From contig NZ_QAJR01000020.1 of NCBI RefSeq assembly GCF_003852545.1, positions 65,296-129,295 on the forward strand: a stretch of DNA of 64,000 bases, given 5' to 3'. Positions 8,719-17,032 of this stretch are shown here, in pieces; positions within the stretch are counted from its first letter, which is position 1; each line of letters starts with the position of its first letter. Source of the DNA: Acidovorax sp. FJL06 (GTDB lineage: Bacteria > Pseudomonadota > Gammaproteobacteria > Burkholderiales > Burkholderiaceae_C). The position numbers and the translations under genes are program-made. The notes beneath the pieces were generated by a model. That model was not told where the DNA came from and did not search any database. It saw only the letters and a program-made list of their open reading frames with translations.

Positions 8719-9987
8719 TCAGCGGCCGCGGCCCAATGGCCAGCGCCAGGCCATCGCGGCATACACCACCGCCCCCAGCCCCAGCGCCGCAGCCGCTACG
8801 GCCAGCCCATAGACAAAACCCTGGCCCTGCGTGGCCGCGTGGTGCAGCATCCACGCCACCATGGGCGGGCCCACGATCTGGCCGATGCCATAGGCCGCCG
8901 TGAGCAGGCCGGGAAAGCTGTCGCCCGCCGCAGGCCACACCCGCCGCGCCTCCTGCAAGGCATAGAACGTGATGGCCGTGAACGGCAGGCCCAGCAGCAG
9001 ACTGCCCAGCGCAAAGCCCGCCGGCCCCGGCCACACCAGGCTGAGCGCGATGGCCCCGGCCTGCACCGCATAGGCCGCCATGAGCAGCCAGCGCCGGTCC
9101 CACGCGGCCGGTGTGCGGGTGGACAGCAGCGCCCCCAGCGCTACACCCGCGCCAAACAGCGGCCAGAACAGGTCGGGCCAGGGCGACCCGGCGGGCAGCG
9201 CCGCACGCGCGATCACCGGCAAGAAGGTGGCCGTGACGATGTAGCCCAGCCCCGCCAGCCCATAGGCCAGCGTGAGCCCGGTGCGCGCCAACGGGCCCTG
9301 GCCCGGCAGGGCAGCGCCCAAGGCGTGCGTGGCCGCTGCCGGTGCAGGCAAGGCCACGCCCTGCAGCACCGGCCAGACGGCGGCACACAAGCCCACGCTC
9401 AACAGGCCAAACACGGCCCACCCGGCGGCAGCGGGCCAGCCCAGGGCCACCATGGCACTGGCCGACAGGCCGGTGAGCACGATGCCCAGCCCCGGCCCGC
9501 AAAAGATCAACCCGCCCAGCGCCGGCTGGCCCAGTGCCACCAGCCGCACCATGCACCACACCGAGACGTTGAGGAACACCATCGCACTGGCCACGCCCGC
9601 CGCAAAGCGCAGCGCAGGCCAGGTGGCGGGCAGCGGCAACGCCATGCCCAGCGTGAGCAGCACCGTGGCCGCCAGCCCCCAGCGCGCCAGCCCCCAGCGC
9701 GCCAGCCGCACCGCATGCCACCGCTGCCGCGCGCGGGGCGCCACCCAGGGCAGCGCCATGCAGGCCAACGCGCCGATCAGATAGCCCAGGTAGTTGGCCG
9801 TGGCCAGCCAGCTGCCGCCCGCCAACGTGACCACGCCGTCGTGCAGCATCATGGGCAAGAGCGGCGTGAAGGCAAACCGCCCGATGCCCATGGCCGCCGC
9901 CAGGGCGGCCATGCCCGCCAGCGCCACGGCCAGCGGCTGGTCTGCAAGGGCGGTGGCGGGGGCGCGGGGGGAGGTCAGCGTTTCCAT
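8719..9987 (-). CDS. YbfB/YjiJ-family MFS transporter
   Basis: 422 residues with about 12 hydrophobic segments. The N-terminal helix AMGIGRFAFTPLLPMM is the hallmark of the YbfB/YjiJ family of putative exporters. A cytoplasmic loop contains RLARWGLARWGL, the product of a 15-bp tandem duplication near 9677-9710. It is divergent from a LysR regulator across a 71-bp gap with a clear palindrome, so it is probably that regulator's target. Substrate unknown. Confidence 0.83.
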   Translation of the reverse strand: METLTSPRAPATALADQPLAVALAGMAALAAAMGIGRFAFTPLLPMMLHDGVVTLAGGSWLATANYLGYLIGALACMALPWVAPRARQRWHAVRLARWGLARWGLAATVLLTLGMALPLPATWPALRFAAGVASAMVFLNVSVWCMVRLVALGQPALGGLIFCGPGLGIVLTGLSASAMVALGWPAAAGWAVFGLLSVGLCAAVWPVLQGVALPAPAAATHALGAALPGQGPLARTGLTLAYGLAGLGYIVTATFLPVIARAALPAGSPWPDLFWPLFGAGVALGALLSTRTPAAWDRRWLLMAAYAVQAGAIALSLVWPGPAGFALGSLLLGLPFTAITFYALQEARRVWPAAGDSFPGLLTAAYGIGQIVGPPMVAWMLHHAATQGQGFVYGLAVAAAALGLGAVVYAAMAWRWPLGRGR

Positions 9988-10016
9988 GGCGGCAATTCCG
10001 GTCTATGATACTTTTT

Positions 10017-10044
10017 TGAGATTTATTTTCAAATAATCATCTCA
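10017..10044. promoter_or_regulatory. Probable LysR operator between the MFS and lysR genes
   Basis: The central palindrome TTATTT-TC-AAATAA (10023-10036) sits inside an outer pair TGAGAT (10017-10022) and ATCTCA (10039-10044). The site is the AT-rich middle of a 71-bp divergent gap and is just upstream of the LysR start, as expected for autoregulation. Confidence 0.6.
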
Positions 10045-10058
10045 CAAAGAGAATAAAC

Positions 10059-10946
10059 ATGGACCTTGCCGCACTGGAAATCTTCCGCGCCGTGGCGCAG
10101 GAAGGCAGCGTGACCCGCGCCGCCGAGCGCCTGGGCCGCGTGCAGTCGAACGTGACCACGCGTGTGCAGCAGCTGGAGGAGCAACTGGGCGCCACGCTGT
10201 TCCTGCGCGAGGGCAAGCGCATGGTGCCCACGCCTGCGGGCGAATCGCTGCGCGGCTATGCCGACCGCCTGCTGGCGCTCGCCGAGGAGGCCCGCCAGTC
10301 GGTACACCCCGGCCAGCCCGGTGGCCGCCTGCGCCTGGGCGCGATGGAAAGCACGGCCGCCGCACGCCTGCCGCAGCCGCTGGCGCAGTTGCACGCGCAG
10401 TGGCCCGGGCTGGTGCTGGAGCTGAGCACCGCCCCTTCGCGCCAGCTGGTGGAGCAGGTGCTGGCCCACCGCATCGACTGCGCGCTGGTCGCCTGGCCGC
10501 CGCCGGGTGTGGATGCCGACGCCCCGGTGGAACGCACCGCCGTGTTCACCGAAACCCTGCTGCTGGCCCTGCCCGCCGACCACCCGCCCGTGCACACGCC
10601 GCAGGACCTGCGGCTCGACACCCTGGCCGCGTTCGGCAGCGGCTGCACCTACCGCCGCATGGGCGAGTCCTTCCTGCAGCAAAAAAGCGGCACACCACCC
10701 CAGGTGCTGGAGCTGGCCTCGTACCACGCCATCCTGGCCTGCGTGGCGGCCGGGCGCTGCGCGGGCGTGGTGCCGCAGGCCGTGATCGATTTGATGCGCG
10801 AGCCCCCGGCCCTGCGGCTGGTGCCGCTGACCAGCTGCGACACGGTGCTGGTGCGCCGGCGCGGCTACCAGTCGCCCGCGCTGGAAGCCTTGCTGGCCAC
10901 GCTGCAGGCCAGCAGCGCACCCCGCCCACCCCGTTCCATTGCCTGA
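10059..10946 (+). CDS. LysR-family transcriptional regulator
   Basis: 295 residues, the usual length. The HTH at about 3-60 reads LEIFRAVAQEGSVTRAAERL...QSNVTTRVQQLEEQLG with the family LFLREGKR-PTPAG motif. The periplasmic-binding-like effector domain follows from about 90. In this subgroup (PtrR/YneJ-like), relatives sit next to YbfB-like exporters. It is divergent from the MFS gene and only 12 bp ahead of the nitronate monooxygenase gene, so both are likely regulated by it. Confidence 0.88.
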   Translation: MDLAALEIFRAVAQEGSVTRAAERLGRVQSNVTTRVQQLEEQLGATLFLREGKRMVPTPAGESLRGYADRLLALAEEARQSVHPGQPGGRLRLGAMESTAAARLPQPLAQLHAQWPGLVLELSTAPSRQLVEQVLAHRIDCALVAWPPPGVDADAPVERTAVFTETLLLALPADHPPVHTPQDLRLDTLAAFGSGCTYRRMGESFLQQKSGTPPQVLELASYHAILACVAAGRCAGVVPQAVIDLMREPPALRLVPLTSCDTVLVRRRGYQSPALEALLATLQASSAPRPPRSIA

Positions 10947-10958
10947 GAGGAGTTTCTG

Positions 10959-12062
10959 ATGCCTTCTTCCCCCTTCACCACCCGCTTCGGCCTGGCGCTG
11001 CCCATCGTCCAGGGCCCCATGACGGGCTCCGACACACCCGCGCTCGCGGCCGCCGTGTCCCAGGCCGGGGGCCTGGGCATGCTGGGCTGCGGCATGCGCT
11101 CGCCCGCCGCCATGGCCGAAGTGGCCGCCGAGGTGCGCCGCCGCACCGACCGGCCCTTTGGCATGAACCTGTTCGTGCAGGCCACGCCCACGCCCACGCC
11201 CGACGAGGCCACGGTGCAGGCCGCGCTGCAGCGCCTGGCGCCGTTCTATGCCGAATTCGGCCTGGTGCCCGAGCGGCCCGCGCGGTGGTGCGAGGACTTT
11301 GGCGCGCAGTTCGAGGCCCTGGTGGCCGCGCGCCCGGCAGTGGCCAGCTTCACCTTCGGCATCCTCTCGGCCGCGCAGGTGGCACGGCTGCAGGCCACGG
11401 GCAGCACGGTGGTGGGCACCGCCACCACCGTGGCCGAAGCCCGCGCCTGGGCCGCCGTGGGGGCGGATGCGGTCTGCGCCTCGGGCATGGAATCGGGCGG
11501 GCACCGGGGCACCTTCTTGTCACCCGGCCACGAGGCACCGCCACCGGGCGGGCCGTCGGTGGACGACTTCGAGGCCAGCATGCTGGGCACGCTGACGCTG
11601 GTGCGGCAATGTGTGGACGCGCTGCCCTCCATCCCCGTGATCGCAGCAGGCGGCATCATGGACGGGCGCGGCATTGCGGGGGCGCTGGCCCTGGGCGCCC
11701 AGGCGGTGCAGATGGGCACGGCCTTTCTGACCTGCCCCGAGTCGGGCATTGGCCCCGCCTACCGCCAGGCGCTGACGCAAGCCGGACCCACGGACACCCG
11801 CACCACGCGCATCTTCTCGGGTCGGCCGGCACGGGGCATCGTCAACACCATGATGGACGGCCTGCGGGCCGATGAGCGCAGCGTGCCGCCCTACCCCGTG
11901 CAGAACGCGCTGACGGGCGCGCTGCGCCGCGCGGCGGCCCAGGCGGGCCGGGCCGACCACCTGTCGCTGTGGGCAGGCCAGGGCGTGGCCCAGGTGCGGC
12001 CGCTGCCTGCGGCCGAGCTGATGGCGCTGCTGGCGCAGGAGCTGCAGGCAGCCAGCGCCTGA
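10959..12062 (+). CDS. NAD(P)H-dependent flavin oxidoreductase / nitronate monooxygenase
   Basis: 367 residues, a TIM-barrel FMN enzyme of the 2-nitropropane dioxygenase family. Visible motifs are the N-terminal PIVQGPMTGSDTPALAAAVS, MNLFVQ, the FMN-phosphate region IPVIAAGGIMDGRGIAGALALGA, and VQMGTAFLTCPES. A good ribosome site (GAGAGGAG) precedes the ATG. It oxidises alkyl nitronates such as propionate-3-nitronate, a toxin, or acts as a quinone/NADPH reductase. It shares an operon with the upstream LysR. Confidence 0.85.
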   Translation: MPSSPFTTRFGLALPIVQGPMTGSDTPALAAAVSQAGGLGMLGCGMRSPAAMAEVAAEVRRRTDRPFGMNLFVQATPTPTPDEATVQAALQRLAPFYAEFGLVPERPARWCEDFGAQFEALVAARPAVASFTFGILSAAQVARLQATGSTVVGTATTVAEARAWAAVGADAVCASGMESGGHRGTFLSPGHEAPPPGGPSVDDFEASMLGTLTLVRQCVDALPSIPVIAAGGIMDGRGIAGALALGAQAVQMGTAFLTCPESGIGPAYRQALTQAGPTDTRTTRIFSGRPARGIVNTMMDGLRADERSVPPYPVQNALTGALRRAAAQAGRADHLSLWAGQGVAQVRPLPAAELMALLAQELQAASA

Positions 12063-12063
12063 A

Positions 12064-12119
12064 GATTGCTATATTTTTAATAGCTGCTTGCGCTTACCCA
12101 TCTAGCGCAAACGGCCATT
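12064..12119. repeat. Family-1 intergenic repeat, copy 3
   Basis: The opposite-orientation form: TGCTATATTTTTAATAGCTGCTTGCGCTTACCC followed by CTAGCGCAAACGGCC. It lies between the convergent nitronate monooxygenase and glycosyltransferase genes. Confidence 0.7.
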
Positions 12120-12146
12120 TGCATCACAACCCAGGGGCCTGCCCCG

Positions 12147-13121
12147 TCAGTTCTTCCAGGGCAGCTCGCGCGCGGGGCCCTGGATGACCGGGGCCTGCGC
12201 ATTCAGGGTTTCGCCCGCCAGCACGCGCTCGTACATGCGCAGGTAGTTGCGCGCCATGCGCTCGGCGCCAAAGTGCTCCACCACATGCTGGTGGCAGGCC
12301 CGGGGGTCGAAGTGGTTGCCCTGCACGGCCTCGGCCAGCACGCCCGCCTCGGCCGACAGCACACCACAGTGCACCGGCACCAGCTCGGGCAGCGCGCCAT
12401 AGGGCGTGGAGAACACCGGGCAGCCAAAGTACAGGCTCTCGATCACGGCCAGGCCAAAGGGCTCGTGCCAGCGCACCGGAAAGATCAGCCCGCGCGAGGC
12501 GTTGAGCAGGCCCGTCTTCTGCGTGCCGCCCACCATGCCGTGGAAATGGATCTTGCGCGACAAGGTCCAGCGGAAGCCGCGCTTGAAGTTGATGCGGTTG
12601 CCGCCCAGCACATCCAGCTCCACACCCGCGAGCTGGGCCACCTTGATGGCGCCGCGCACATTCTTCACCCCCCAGGCCGCCTTGCCCAGGAAGTGGTAGT
12701 GCGGGCGCGGCCGGCTGAAATCGACCGGGCCGTAGCCCGACCAGTCCAGGCCGTTGTAGACAAACTCGCTGGAGCCATAACGCGCCGCATGGTCGCGCGA
12801 GAGGAACACCGTGTTGCGCGGCAGCGGCTTGGGCTTGCGCGCATTGCCGTGTTCGGTCACCAGGTAGGGCTTGGCCAACTCGGTGCGCGGGTTGAACTGG
12901 AAATGCGTGATGTCCACGTCGGCCGGGATCTGGCCCTCCCACGGCGCGTCCGGGCGGATGGGCAGCACCTGGCCAAAATCGCAGGTCGAGCCCTCGGGCA
13001 CCAGGTAGCTCACGCGGTGGCCCTGCTGCACCAAGGTCTTGCCCAGGTCCCAGATCACGCGCTCGGTGCCCCCGTAGCCGTAGACGGGAATGGGGGAGTT
13101 GTTGACCAGCAGGATATGCAT
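12147..13121 (-). CDS. Glycosyltransferase family 4 (LPS/polysaccharide)
   Basis: 324 residues from the ATG at 13121 (MHILLVNNSPIPVYGYGGTE), which starts exactly at the Rossmann strand; longer starts add junk. GT-B fold: the acceptor half contains the glycine loop YGYGGTERV at 15-23. The donor half ends with the GT4 E-x7-E signature in FGLAVIESLYFGCPVFSTPYGALPELV. It should transfer a nucleotide sugar to the growing LPS or capsule chain on the cytoplasmic face. It is the last gene of a three-gene minus-strand block with an O-antigen ligase and a GT2 enzyme. Confidence 0.83.
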   Translation of the reverse strand: MHILLVNNSPIPVYGYGGTERVIWDLGKTLVQQGHRVSYLVPEGSTCDFGQVLPIRPDAPWEGQIPADVDITHFQFNPRTELAKPYLVTEHGNARKPKPLPRNTVFLSRDHAARYGSSEFVYNGLDWSGYGPVDFSRPRPHYHFLGKAAWGVKNVRGAIKVAQLAGVELDVLGGNRINFKRGFRWTLSRKIHFHGMVGGTQKTGLLNASRGLIFPVRWHEPFGLAVIESLYFGCPVFSTPYGALPELVPVHCGVLSAEAGVLAEAVQGNHFDPRACHQHVVEHFGAERMARNYLRMYERVLAGETLNAQAPVIQGPARELPWKN

Positions 13122-13132
13122 GGAAGGGGCTC

Positions 13133-14389
13133 TCACAGAGGACGGGGGCAGCCGAGGCGGGCGCGCCGCTGGTGCAGCGCGGCCAGCACCAGCGGGCACA
13201 TGAACAGGTAGAACATGTTGCCGCTGTTGTGGGCCAAAAACACCTGCGTGAGGCCAAAGCCGATGTACGACAGCGGCAGCAGCACGCCCACCAGGCACAG
13301 CGACAGCGATTCGCGGTCCATCTTGCCCTCAGCGCCCTGGATGCGCTGCGCCGTGGGCCAGAACATCGCCAGCGGAATGCCATAGAAGGCCAGCAGCAGC
13401 AGCACGCCGGGCAGGCCGCGCTTGGCAAACAGGTCCAGGATTTCGTTGTGCGCATGGCCGAATTCGAGCACCACGGGGTGGGCCTGCCCGGCCGCCACGC
13501 GCCGGGCCTTTTCTTCGGTGTAGCCGGCCCGGCCCCAGCCGGTGAGCGGGCGGTCCCAGCCCATCTCCCAGGCCAGGCGCCAATGCGCCAGGCGCTGGCC
13601 CACCGAGCTGCGGCCATCGCCGCGCTGCTGGTAGGTCTGCACCTCCTGGCGGGCTTCGACCACCCGCAGCTCCACGGCGGGCAGCTGCGACAGCGCGGCG
13701 GCTGCCACCACCAGGGCGCACAGCCCCCAGTACACCCGGCGCTGGCCGGTCGTGCGCACCAGCAGCCACGCACACACCGGCAGCAGCAGCGCCAGCGCCA
13801 GCCAGCCCCCGCGGGACTGCGACAGCACGGAACCCACCACGCCCAGCACCACGCTGCTTACCAGCAGCAGGCGCTGCCACAGCACCCAGCGCCGCCACTG
13901 CGCCACCAGCAACAGGCCGCTCATCACCGCCAGCAGCATGCTCAGGTTGCCGTACTGGATGGCGTTGGTGAAACCGTTGGCGCGCGGCAGGCCCATGCCA
14001 TAGGTCTGGTAAAGCCCCACCAGCCCGCTGCCCACGGCCCCCACGGCGATGCCCATCCACAGCCAGGCGGCGCGGGGCCGGAAGGTCATCAGGTAAAAGA
14101 TGCAGGGCAGGGCCAGCAGGTATTTGATCGGGCGGTCCATGCTGCCCCAGCCCCAGGCGGCGCCCACGTCCAGCATCCACAGTGCGGCCATGCAGGAAAA
14201 CGCAGCCGTGAGCCACCAGGCGGCGCGCGGCGCGGGGCGGCGCCACCATACGGGGGCGCTGGCCAGCGCGGCCAGCAACAGCAGTGCGGCACCGTAGGAG
14301 TACCCGGACGGCACACACAGCGCCAGCCCCGGGACCAGGAAGGCGCCGATGCTCGCGCAGCGCCCCCACCAGCGTTGTGCGGTCATCAA
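13133..14389 (-). CDS. O-antigen ligase family protein (WaaL/Wzy-C)
   Basis: 418 residues with 11-12 predicted membrane helices and a large periplasmic loop (about 225-305). The loop contains the GWGRAGY and FGHAHNEILDLFAKRGLPG blocks; its His is the likely catalytic residue of the WaaL/Wzy_C superfamily. The family joins O-polysaccharide or a core sugar to lipid A-core in the periplasm. The start codon overlaps the upstream GT2 stop by 4 bp, and the GT4 gene follows after 11 bp, so this is a single LPS operon. Confidence 0.85.
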   Translation of the reverse strand: MMTAQRWWGRCASIGAFLVPGLALCVPSGYSYGAALLLLAALASAPVWWRRPAPRAAWWLTAAFSCMAALWMLDVGAAWGWGSMDRPIKYLLALPCIFYLMTFRPRAAWLWMGIAVGAVGSGLVGLYQTYGMGLPRANGFTNAIQYGNLSMLLAVMSGLLLVAQWRRWVLWQRLLLVSSVVLGVVGSVLSQSRGGWLALALLLPVCAWLLVRTTGQRRVYWGLCALVVAAAALSQLPAVELRVVEARQEVQTYQQRGDGRSSVGQRLAHWRLAWEMGWDRPLTGWGRAGYTEEKARRVAAGQAHPVVLEFGHAHNEILDLFAKRGLPGVLLLLAFYGIPLAMFWPTAQRIQGAEGKMDRESLSLCLVGVLLPLSYIGFGLTQVFLAHNSGNMFYLFMCPLVLAALHQRRARLGCPRPL

Positions 14390-15204
14390 CGAATCACCTT
14401 GTCGGTCAGGCTGTCACGGTCATAGTGCAGGGCGGCATAGCGAAAAAAGCCCTCCAGCGCCACAAACAGGCAATACAGAAACCCGGCCCCGCCGCACAGA
14501 AACCCCAGGCGGAACACATACAGCCGCAGGAACATGGAGAGCCCCGACGCCAGGCCGTGCAGCACCCCGCCGCGCTGGCCTTTCTGGGCGCGCTTGGCGG
14601 CGCCCAGCATCACGTACTGGGTGAGCTTCTCCAGGCTGCCCCGCACCGTGGTGCGCGAGTAGTGCAGCAGGCGGGCCTGGATGAGCCGGCGCGGCACCGC
14701 CCCGCCGCCGGGCAGGGCATGCAGCTCGGCCTGCTCGTGCACGACGCCGGTGAACTCCTTGACCAGCGCCCGCACGAACAGGCGCTCGATCTGCGACTGC
14801 GAGCGGAAGTACCGGAGTTCATGCCCGAAGGCCACCATGCGCCAGCGGATGGTCCACACCGCCTGCGCGCCCGAGCGCACGATGGCCTGCAGCTCCTGGG
14901 CGAACGCCGGCGTCATCACCTCGTCGGCATCCAGAAAAAACACGTAGTCGCCGCGCGCCTGCGCGAGCAGGCGGTTGCGCTGCACGGCAAAGCCCTGCCA
15001 GTCGGGGTGGCTGTGCACCTCGGCGCCCAGGCCCTGGGCCATGGCCACGGTGTTGTCGGTGCTGCCGCTGTCCACCACCAGGAGCTGGTCGGCGAACGCG
15101 GCGCTTTTCAGGCAGGCTTCAATGCGGTGTGCCTCGTTGTGGGTCAGCACCGCAACGGTCAACGTGGGCGGCGCCGACGCGCCACCGGTGGCAACTGGCA
15201 TCAA
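14386..15204 (-). CDS. Glycosyltransferase family 2, WaaE/KdtX-like
   Basis: 272 residues. The GT-A fold starts with LTVAVLTHNEAHRIEACLKS, then VVDSGSTDNTVAMA, the RNRLL region and FFLDADEVMTP (the DxD metal-binding motif) at about 90-98. The C-terminus holds two hydrophobic stretches like those of the LPS-core beta-1,4-glucosyltransferase family. It probably adds a core sugar to heptose I or a similar acceptor. It overlaps the ligase gene downstream and directly abuts the zinc-finger gene upstream (stop to start without a gap). Confidence 0.83.
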   Translation of the reverse strand: MMPVATGGASAPPTLTVAVLTHNEAHRIEACLKSAAFADQLLVVDSGSTDNTVAMAQGLGAEVHSHPDWQGFAVQRNRLLAQARGDYVFFLDADEVMTPAFAQELQAIVRSGAQAVWTIRWRMVAFGHELRYFRSQSQIERLFVRALVKEFTGVVHEQAELHALPGGGAVPRRLIQARLLHYSRTTVRGSLEKLTQYVMLGAAKRAQKGQRGGVLHGLASGLSMFLRLYVFRLGFLCGGAGFLYCLFVALEGFFRYAALHYDRDSLTDKVIR

Positions 15205-15411
15205 TCAGTGGCCAGCGTGGACATGTTCACCCGCTTTCAGGCGATAGACGGTGCCGCAATAGGGGCACTTGGCCTCGCCGGTGCGGGCCACGTCCAGGTA
15301 CACCTTGGGGTGGCTGTTCCACAGCTTCATGTCGGCCTTGGGGCTGGGGCAGAAGACACCGCCTTGTGCATTCAGGTCTTTGGCCAGGAGTTCTACGGAA
15401 GCTTGCGACAT
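15205..15411 (-). CDS. Small zinc-finger protein (zf-CHCC, NDUFS6-like)
   Basis: 68 residues. The zinc ligands are Cys21 (VFCPSP), and the CPYCGTVY knuckle at about 49-56, plus the C-terminal His residues. The domain is shared with the mitochondrial complex I subunit NDUFS6. In proteobacteria it is encoded as a stand-alone small protein, commonly next to ilvE and LPS glycosyltransferase genes, as here. It starts 5 bp after the ilvE stop, so it is co-transcribed. Function in bacteria is not established. Confidence 0.83.
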   Translation of the reverse strand: MSQASVELLAKDLNAQGGVFCPSPKADMKLWNSHPKVYLDVARTGEAKCPYCGTVYRLKAGEHVHAGH

Positions 15412-15416
15412 GTTCT

Positions 15417-16355
15417 TCAGACCTTGGTGAGCCAGTGGGCGTAGTTGGAATTGCGGCCACCGACGATGTCGAAGAAGGCGCTTTGGATTTTTTCGGTGAT
15501 CGGGCCGCGCGATCCGCTGCCCAGTTCGATGCGGTCGAGTTCGCGGATGGGCGTGACCTCAGCGGCCGTGCCGGTGAAGAAGGCCTCGTCGGCGATGTAG
15601 ACCTCGTCGCGCGTGATGCGCTTTTGCACGATCTCCAGGCCCAGGTCCTTGGCGATGTGGAACACGGTGTTGCGGGTGATGCCGTTCAGGGCACCGGCCG
15701 ACAGGTCGGGCGTGTAGATCACGCCGTTCTTGATGACGAAGATGTTCTCGCCCGCGCCTTCGCTCACAAAACCGGAGCTGTCGAGCAGCAGGGCTTCGTC
15801 ATAGCCGTCGTCCAGCGCTTCCATGTTGGCCAGGATGGAGTTGGTGTAGTTGCTCACCGCCTTGGCCTGCGTCATCGTGATGTTGACGTGGTGGCGCGTG
15901 TAGCTGCTGGTCTTGACGCGGATGCCGCGCTTCATGCCCTCTTCACCCAGGTAGGCGCCCCAGGCCCAGGCCGCCACCATCAGGTGGATCTGGTTGCCCT
16001 TGGGCGAAACGCCCAGTTTTTGCGAGCCGATCCAGGTCAATGGACGCAGATAGCAGGATTCGAGCTTGTTTTCACGCACCACGGCCTTCTGGGCCTCGTT
16101 CACTTCTTCCTTGGTGAACGGGATCTTCATGCGCAGGATCTTGGCGCTGTTGAACAGGCGGTCGGTGTGCTCTTCGAGACGGAAAATGGCCGTGCCATTC
16201 GCGGTGTTGTAGGCGCGCACGCCTTCGAAGGCGCCGCAGCCGTAGTGCAGGGTGTGGGTCAGCACATGGATCTTGGCGTCGCGCCAATCGACCATCTGGC
16301 CGTCCATCCAGATCTTGCCGTCACGGTCGGCCATCGAGGGAACTACGGGGCTCAT
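15417..16355 (-). CDS. ilvE: Branched-chain-amino-acid aminotransferase
   Basis: 312 residues, a fold-type IV PLP enzyme. Visible are the N-terminal THTLHYGCGAFEGVRAY block, PLP-lysine K165 in TQAKAVSNYTNS, GxGENIF in EGAGENIFVI, and the C-terminal FFTGTAAEVTPI phosphate-binding loop. It catalyses the last step of Ile, Leu and Val biosynthesis. It has lower codon bias noise than neighbours and reads like a housekeeping gene. It heads the minus-strand group ilvE-zinc finger-GT2-ligase-GT4. Confidence 0.94.
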   Translation of the reverse strand: MSPVVPSMADRDGKIWMDGQMVDWRDAKIHVLTHTLHYGCGAFEGVRAYNTANGTAIFRLEEHTDRLFNSAKILRMKIPFTKEEVNEAQKAVVRENKLESCYLRPLTWIGSQKLGVSPKGNQIHLMVAAWAWGAYLGEEGMKRGIRVKTSSYTRHHVNITMTQAKAVSNYTNSILANMEALDDGYDEALLLDSSGFVSEGAGENIFVIKNGVIYTPDLSAGALNGITRNTVFHIAKDLGLEIVQKRITRDEVYIADEAFFTGTAAEVTPIRELDRIELGSGSRGPITEKIQSAFFDIVGGRNSNYAHWLTKV

Positions 16356-16470
16356 GGGGTTCCTTTGGTTGCTGTGGGTCGCAAAACCGGGATTTTACGG
16401 GCCCCCAGCCCGCCAGGAACCGCCGCCCGAGGGTGCAGTGCAGCAAACCCGCCGGATCAGGGGCGGGGTG

Positions 16471-16890
16471 TCATCCAGCGTGGGACGGGGTGTTGTCGTC
16501 CGCCGCAGGCCGCTCCAGCGTCCACTTCACCAGCTTGCCGTGCCGGAACTCGCAGGTCACGTGGGAGCGGGTGCCGTCGGTCCAGCGGTAGATCTCCGGG
16601 TCCACGCCCTCGGCAGACAGCAGCTCGCCCAGGGCCTGCGTCATCGCCACCACATGCATCAGGTTCACGCCCTCGGCCAGCCGGGCATTGAGCATCACGG
16701 CGCTGCCCACATAGCCGATGGGCCGCTTGGCGGCTTTCTTCATCACGTTCACCAGCCGCGTGAAGTGCAGCAGGGCCCACATGACCAGCCCGCCGACGAC
16801 CGCCGCCACACCGGCCCAGCCATAGGCCATGAAACCAAACCCGACCAGGGCCACCGCCCCCAGGGGCACCAGGATATTGCGCAAATTCAT
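16471..16890 (-). CDS. Small membrane protein of unknown function
   Basis: 139 residues. Two membrane helices at about 8-27 and 28-45 are followed by a basic stretch (VMKKAAKRP) and a soluble C-terminal domain of about 80 residues ending in HVTCEFRHGKLVKWTLERP. I do not recognise the family. The short polar domain with alternating beta-like segments could be cytoplasmic. It stands alone between ilvE and a divergent exported protein. Confidence 0.65.
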   Translation of the reverse strand: MNLRNILVPLGAVALVGFGFMAYGWAGVAAVVGGLVMWALLHFTRLVNVMKKAAKRPIGYVGSAVMLNARLAEGVNLMHVVAMTQALGELLSAEGVDPEIYRWTDGTRSHVTCEFRHGKLVKWTLERPAADDNTPSHAG

Positions 16891-17032
16891 GGCGCGATTG
16901 TCTTACGGCGCGGCCCGCCCGGGGCTGTGGGGATTGCGTAGATCCCCCACGCGCCCCATCCGGGGGATGGCAGACACGGTTTAATAGCGCCACTTTCCCC
17001 GTCCAGCCCCAACCCGCCCCGCAGTCCGCCCC

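Noticed and set aside
7220-9721. 833-codon minus-strand frame across the two-component genes
   Set aside because: Overlaps the histidine kinase antisense and the MFS gene out of frame; no recognisable protein features.
12063-12146. tRNA or small RNA between nitronate monooxygenase and GT4 genes
   Set aside because: The structure is that of the family-1 repeat; no T-loop or anticodon features. No tRNA was seen anywhere in the window, although a covariance search was not possible.
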